A DNA stretch of 53,790 nt, from NCBI RefSeq assembly GCF_017355365.1, contig NZ_JADIJR010000022.1, positions 1-53,790 of the forward strand, in the 5' to 3' direction. Under the pieces are notes generated by a model. It was given only the letters and a program-made list of their open reading frames with translations, ran no database searches and had not been told where the DNA came from. The translations under genes and the position numbers were made by a program. Source of the stretch: Microbacterium sp. SD291 (lineage in GTDB: Bacteria > Actinomycetota > Actinomycetes > Actinomycetales > Microbacteriaceae). Of this stretch, positions 51,752-53,790 are shown piece by piece (position 1 is the first letter of the stretch; every line of letters starts with the position of its first letter).

Positions 51752-51793
51752 AGAGGCCCGGATCCGCGAAATCTCGCGGGTTCGGGCCTCTTT
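51752..51793 (+). terminator. Two-tier hairpin terminator after nrdF
   Basis: Outer 9-bp arms AGAGGCCCG (51752-51760) and CGGGCCTCT (51783-51791) enclose an inner 6-bp stem CCGCGA (51764-51769) / TCGCGG (51774-51779), and the structure ends in TTT. It lies 37 nt after the nrdF stop and should end the nrd transcript. Confidence 0.85.
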
Positions 51794-51861
51794 CGTGCCC
51801 TCTTCGAAATGACAGAGGAGGACAGAGATGACCAGGAATACCCGTTCGGTGGGGCACGCGG

Positions 51862-52037
51862 GTGGCACGAGCACACCTCCCTCATGGAGGCGAGAGGGTC
51901 CGGCACCCGAAATTTCGGGTTGGCGAGCGGCCGAGGGCGTGCCACTTCGTGCCACAGGTGATCTACGAAATCCCTCACGATCCGCGGAAATATGCGGATC
52001 CTGGGTCTCATGGGCATCGAGTGGCATGGAGTGGCAC
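51862..52037. promoter_or_regulatory. Candidate integrase arm-type sites (attachment region)
   Basis: Five copies of GTGGCA[CT] precede the integrase gene: 51862-51868 (+), 51939-51945 (-), 51949-51955 (-), 52021-52027 (+) and 52031-52037 (+). The two inner pairs are each spaced exactly 10 bp and point away from each other. Paired, helically phased arm sites like this are typical of tyrosine integrase attachment regions. The ~65 bp between the pairs contains an inverted repeat GATCCGC (51979-51985) / GCGGATC (51994-52000). Confidence 0.6.
51905..51920. promoter_or_regulatory. 16-bp perfect palindrome upstream of the integrase
   Basis: ACCCGAAATTTCGGGT is perfectly palindromic and lies between the outermost arm-like motif and the first pair. 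It could be an operator for a repressor of the mobile element, or part of the attachment-site architecture. I see no second copy in the window. Confidence 0.5.
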
Positions 52038-52078
52038 GACGGTCCAGGCGCGTCCGTTCGAGTCCACGGGAGGGCACG

Positions 52079-53350
52079 ATGAGTGCATCGAAGCGAGAGT
52101 CGTGGGGCAGCCTGCGCAAGCTCCCTTCTGGCCGCTGGCAAGCGCGCTATCCCGGACCCGACGGAGAGACATACACGGCTCGGACCGAGGGCGACAAAGC
52201 GCTGACGTTCCTCACGAAGACGGACGCGCGGACATGGCTTGCCGCCGTGCACACGAAGATCTCGCTCGGCCAGTGGAAACCGCCAGCGGCCGTAGCGGCA
52301 CAGAACCGCGCCGAAGCCGCTGCGGAGAAAGCGCGGTCGATGGGGTTCGAGGAGTACTCGGAGCGATGGGTGCAGATGATCAAGACAGAGCGCAATCGCA
52401 GCGGCAAGATTCGGGCAATCGCAACCGTCCGCTCGTATCAGAGCAAGGTCAGCGGTTACCTCATTCCGGAGTTCGGTGACACTCCGGTGAGGGAGATCGA
52501 CGTGGACCGCATCCGAGTGATGACGCAGCGACTCGACCAGATCCCTGCGCCGTTGAATCCGAAGTCGAAGTTCAACGGGATCACGCGGCCGGTGCTGATC
52601 GTGCTCATGATGATCTTGCGCCAGGCGGCCCGCGACGCGATCATCCCTGCGGCACCGAGCATCTCCATTCCGCGTCAGGAGTCGGTGCGTCACGATTCTG
52701 ACCACGACGAAGGTGAGGATGTCGTGGCGCCCAGGCAGGTCGAAGCGCTCTACGCGGCGGTTCCCGAGCAGTGGGCGATCATGGTGCCGCTTGCCGCCTG
52801 GTGCCAGCTGCGTCGCGGGGAGTGCCTGGGACTCCAACGGCGCGACATCGAGTGGCACGATGACGGCAGCGCAACCCTGCATGTGCGTCGTCAGCTGAAC
52901 GCCAACACTGGTGACTACACCGACACCAAGAGCGATGCAGGCAAACGGTCGCTCAGCATCCCGAAGCTCATGACCGTTCGACTCAAGCAACACCTGGCTG
53001 ACAACGTCGCCGCCGAAGCCAAAGCGCCGGTCGTTCCGGCGAGCGTCAGGGGCAGCATGCCGCTCTCGAACACTCGCTGGGGGTACGTCTGGGCCGACGC
53101 GCGAGACGGCGTCGACGGCTTGCCGCATCGTTTCCGCTTTCACGACCTGCGACACACGGGCCTGACAATCTTTGCTCAGGAAGGTGCGACGCTCGCTGAG
53201 CTGATGCGTCGGGGCGGGCACGCGGATATTCGAATCGTGCTGCGGTACCAACACGCCACCATGGACCGTGATCGCGAGCTGGCGAATCGAATGAGCGACC
53301 GAGTCGTCGAGAACATCGCCCGCGCGCTGGAGGAGGATGAGGAGACCTAA
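52079..53350 (+). CDS. Tyrosine recombinase (phage-type integrase)
   Basis: A 423-residue integrase: an N-terminal Arm-binding beta domain (about residues 5-60; SWGSLRKLPSGRWQARYPGPDGETYTA), a SAM-like core-binding domain (about 90-190) and the catalytic domain (from about 220) with Arg in CQLRRGECLGL, a Lys in the beta hairpin (TDTKSDAGKRSLSIP), HDLRHTG (His-x-x-Arg), GGHADIRIVLRYQH and Tyr in RYQHATMD. All catalytic residues appear intact. ATG 52079 follows GGGAGGG; a longer in-frame ORF would run through the arm-type sites. Function: site-specific integration and excision of the element. Confidence 0.95.
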   Translation: MSASKRESWGSLRKLPSGRWQARYPGPDGETYTARTEGDKALTFLTKTDARTWLAAVHTKISLGQWKPPAAVAAQNRAEAAAEKARSMGFEEYSERWVQMIKTERNRSGKIRAIATVRSYQSKVSGYLIPEFGDTPVREIDVDRIRVMTQRLDQIPAPLNPKSKFNGITRPVLIVLMMILRQAARDAIIPAAPSISIPRQESVRHDSDHDEGEDVVAPRQVEALYAAVPEQWAIMVPLAAWCQLRRGECLGLQRRDIEWHDDGSATLHVRRQLNANTGDYTDTKSDAGKRSLSIPKLMTVRLKQHLADNVAAEAKAPVVPASVRGSMPLSNTRWGYVWADARDGVDGLPHRFRFHDLRHTGLTIFAQEGATLAELMRRGGHADIRIVLRYQHATMDRDRELANRMSDRVVENIARALEEDEET

Positions 53351-53408
53351 GCGGACAGCCGCGGCCACCTGTGAAGTGACACGAGTCCACTCACGGGGAG
53401 GTAGCGCC

Positions 53409-53615
53409 ATGACTGCTCGAACTCGCTCCGAGGAGCACGACACCGGGTTGGTCTCCCTGGCGATCGCGGCTGAGAGCTTGGGTGTCTCGGTCAAGACGAT
53501 CCGACGTCGAATCTCCGACGGCACTGTCCGGGGATACAGGGTCGGACGCCTCATCCGCGTCGACCTGGACGAGCTGCGGCGGAGTCTCGTCGTAGAGATC
53601 CCGACGGCGGGGTGA
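53409..53615 (+). CDS. Excisionase-family / MerR-like helix-turn-helix DNA-binding protein
   Basis: A 68-residue protein consisting almost entirely of a winged helix-turn-helix of the excisionase type (LVSLAIAAESLGVSVKTIRRRISDGTVRGYRVGRLIRVDLDELRRSL). Such proteins bend DNA at attL/attR to direct the integrase to excision. GGGAGG precedes ATG 53409, 58 nt after the integrase stop, so it may be cotranscribed. A longer in-frame start would overlap the integrase end and lacks a ribosome binding site. Confidence 0.88.
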   Translation: MTARTRSEEHDTGLVSLAIAAESLGVSVKTIRRRISDGTVRGYRVGRLIRVDLDELRRSLVVEIPTAG

Positions 53616-53622
53616 CCGCTAC

Positions 53623-53636
53623 AACACTCGAGTGTT
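53623..53636. promoter_or_regulatory. 14-bp perfect palindrome after the excisionase gene
   Basis: AACACTCGAGTGTT is perfectly palindromic and lies 7 nt after the excisionase stop. It could be a repressor operator for genes further right, or simply the first of two hairpins after the gene. Confidence 0.45.
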
Positions 53637-53653
53637 CGGCGAGACGACATGAG

Positions 53654-53689
53654 GTGCCCCCGGGCGGATCGCATTCCGCTCGGGGGCGC
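53654..53689 (+). terminator. GC-rich hairpin after the excisionase gene
   Basis: A 14-position stem (53654-53667 and 53676-53689) with two G.U pairs and an 8-nt loop, built on GCCCCCG/CGGGGGC, followed by a moderately T-rich stretch (TCGTGTTGT). Candidate terminator of the integrase-excisionase transcript. I see no gene in the remaining 100 bp to the window edge. Confidence 0.65.
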
Positions 53690-53790
53690 TCGTGTTGTCC
53701 CCGAGCATTCGCACGACATCGGGTCCGCAGGTGACGACACGGGCACGACCGTCTTGAAGGAGACGGTTCGTACCGGCGCTGGCAGCGCTC

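Larger units (their letters stand above)
51800..53790. mobile_element. Left end of an integrated element (integrase + excisionase), truncated by the window edge
   Basis: After the nrd terminator the coding style changes: a gap of about 360 bp without a convincing gene, then tyrosine integrase and an excisionase-like gene on the + strand, and no host-type gene to the right edge. The codon choice and composition of these two genes look less GC-extreme than the nrd and catabolic genes. No tRNA gene is visible at the junction, so the target may be the intergenic region after nrdF. The right end, cargo and matching att repeat lie outside the window, so prophage versus integrative plasmid cannot be decided. 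Confidence 0.7.

Noticed and set aside
51752..51793. Possible tRNA 3' end as integration target
   Set aside because: GCGGGTTCG looks like a T-arm fragment, but no acceptor, D-arm or anticodon arm can be built around it. It is explained by the nrdF terminator hairpin.
51828..52082. 84-codon open frame between nrdF and the integrase
   Set aside because: No convincing ribosome binding site and no domain. It overlaps the arm-type motifs and palindrome and ends at the integrase start, so it is more likely non-coding control DNA.

Overview
The window is high-GC (roughly 70%), densely packed, uses many GTG starts and ATGA stop/start overlaps, and carries two short repeats that I associate from memory with Microbacteriaceae. 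The gene content (class Ib nrdHIEF, PucR and GntR regulators, actinobacterial amine catabolism, class III aminotransferases) fits a chromosomal segment of an actinobacterium, most likely a Microbacterium or close relative. The genus is an inference from gene style and repeats, not from a marker gene. No rRNA, tRNA or CRISPR array is visible.

Layout. (1) 67-8380: histidine utilisation. An IclR-type regulator is divergent from hutH-hutU-M20 hydrolase-hutF-hutI-hutD, almost all translationally overlapped. It is a HutF-type pathway in which an M20/HyuC-like hydrolase sits where N-formylglutamate deformylase would be expected. (2) 8401-12945: a secreted multidomain GH43 arabinan hydrolase with operator-like palindromes upstream, a small helical protein, a DUF445 membrane protein and an orphan CsoR/RcnR-type metal sensor. 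(3) 12962-25655: a gamma-glutamylation route for amines (APC permease divergent from a GlnA-like ligase, C26 gamma-glutamyl hydrolase, aldehyde dehydrogenase, SDR, GntR regulator), followed by a potADBC-type ABC transporter and a YtcJ-like amidohydrolase. (4) 25704-35815: a carboxylesterase, then two class III aminotransferases, methylmalonate/malonate-semialdehyde dehydrogenase, PucR and Lrp regulators, an acyl-CoA dehydrogenase-like flavoprotein and an alpha/beta hydrolase. (5) 35960-46254: a second APC permease, a small membrane protein, a copper amine oxidase, then LysR divergent from a five-gene operon FMO-RidA-DUF1028-M20-ALDH, and a convergent MFS transporter. (6) 47488-51715: a ~370-bp control region with DnaA-box-like and paired NrdR-box-like motifs, then nrdHIEF and a strong terminator. 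(7) 51800-53790: the left end of an integrated element, with paired arm-type-like motifs, tyrosine integrase and excisionase, running off the right edge.

How it works together. From 12962 to 46254 the window is essentially one amine/nitrogen-scavenging district. It offers three chemistries for the same class of substrate: gamma-glutamylation, transamination and oxidative deamination by a topaquinone enzyme. These feed aldehyde dehydrogenases and end in glutamate, acetyl-CoA/propionyl-CoA or ammonia. Together with the hut operon it looks like a nitrogen- and carbon-source island. The most interesting parts are the FMO-RidA-DUF1028-M20-ALDH operon, whose substrate is not obvious, and a promoter/operator module shared with identical internal geometry by the second permease and the copper amine oxidase.
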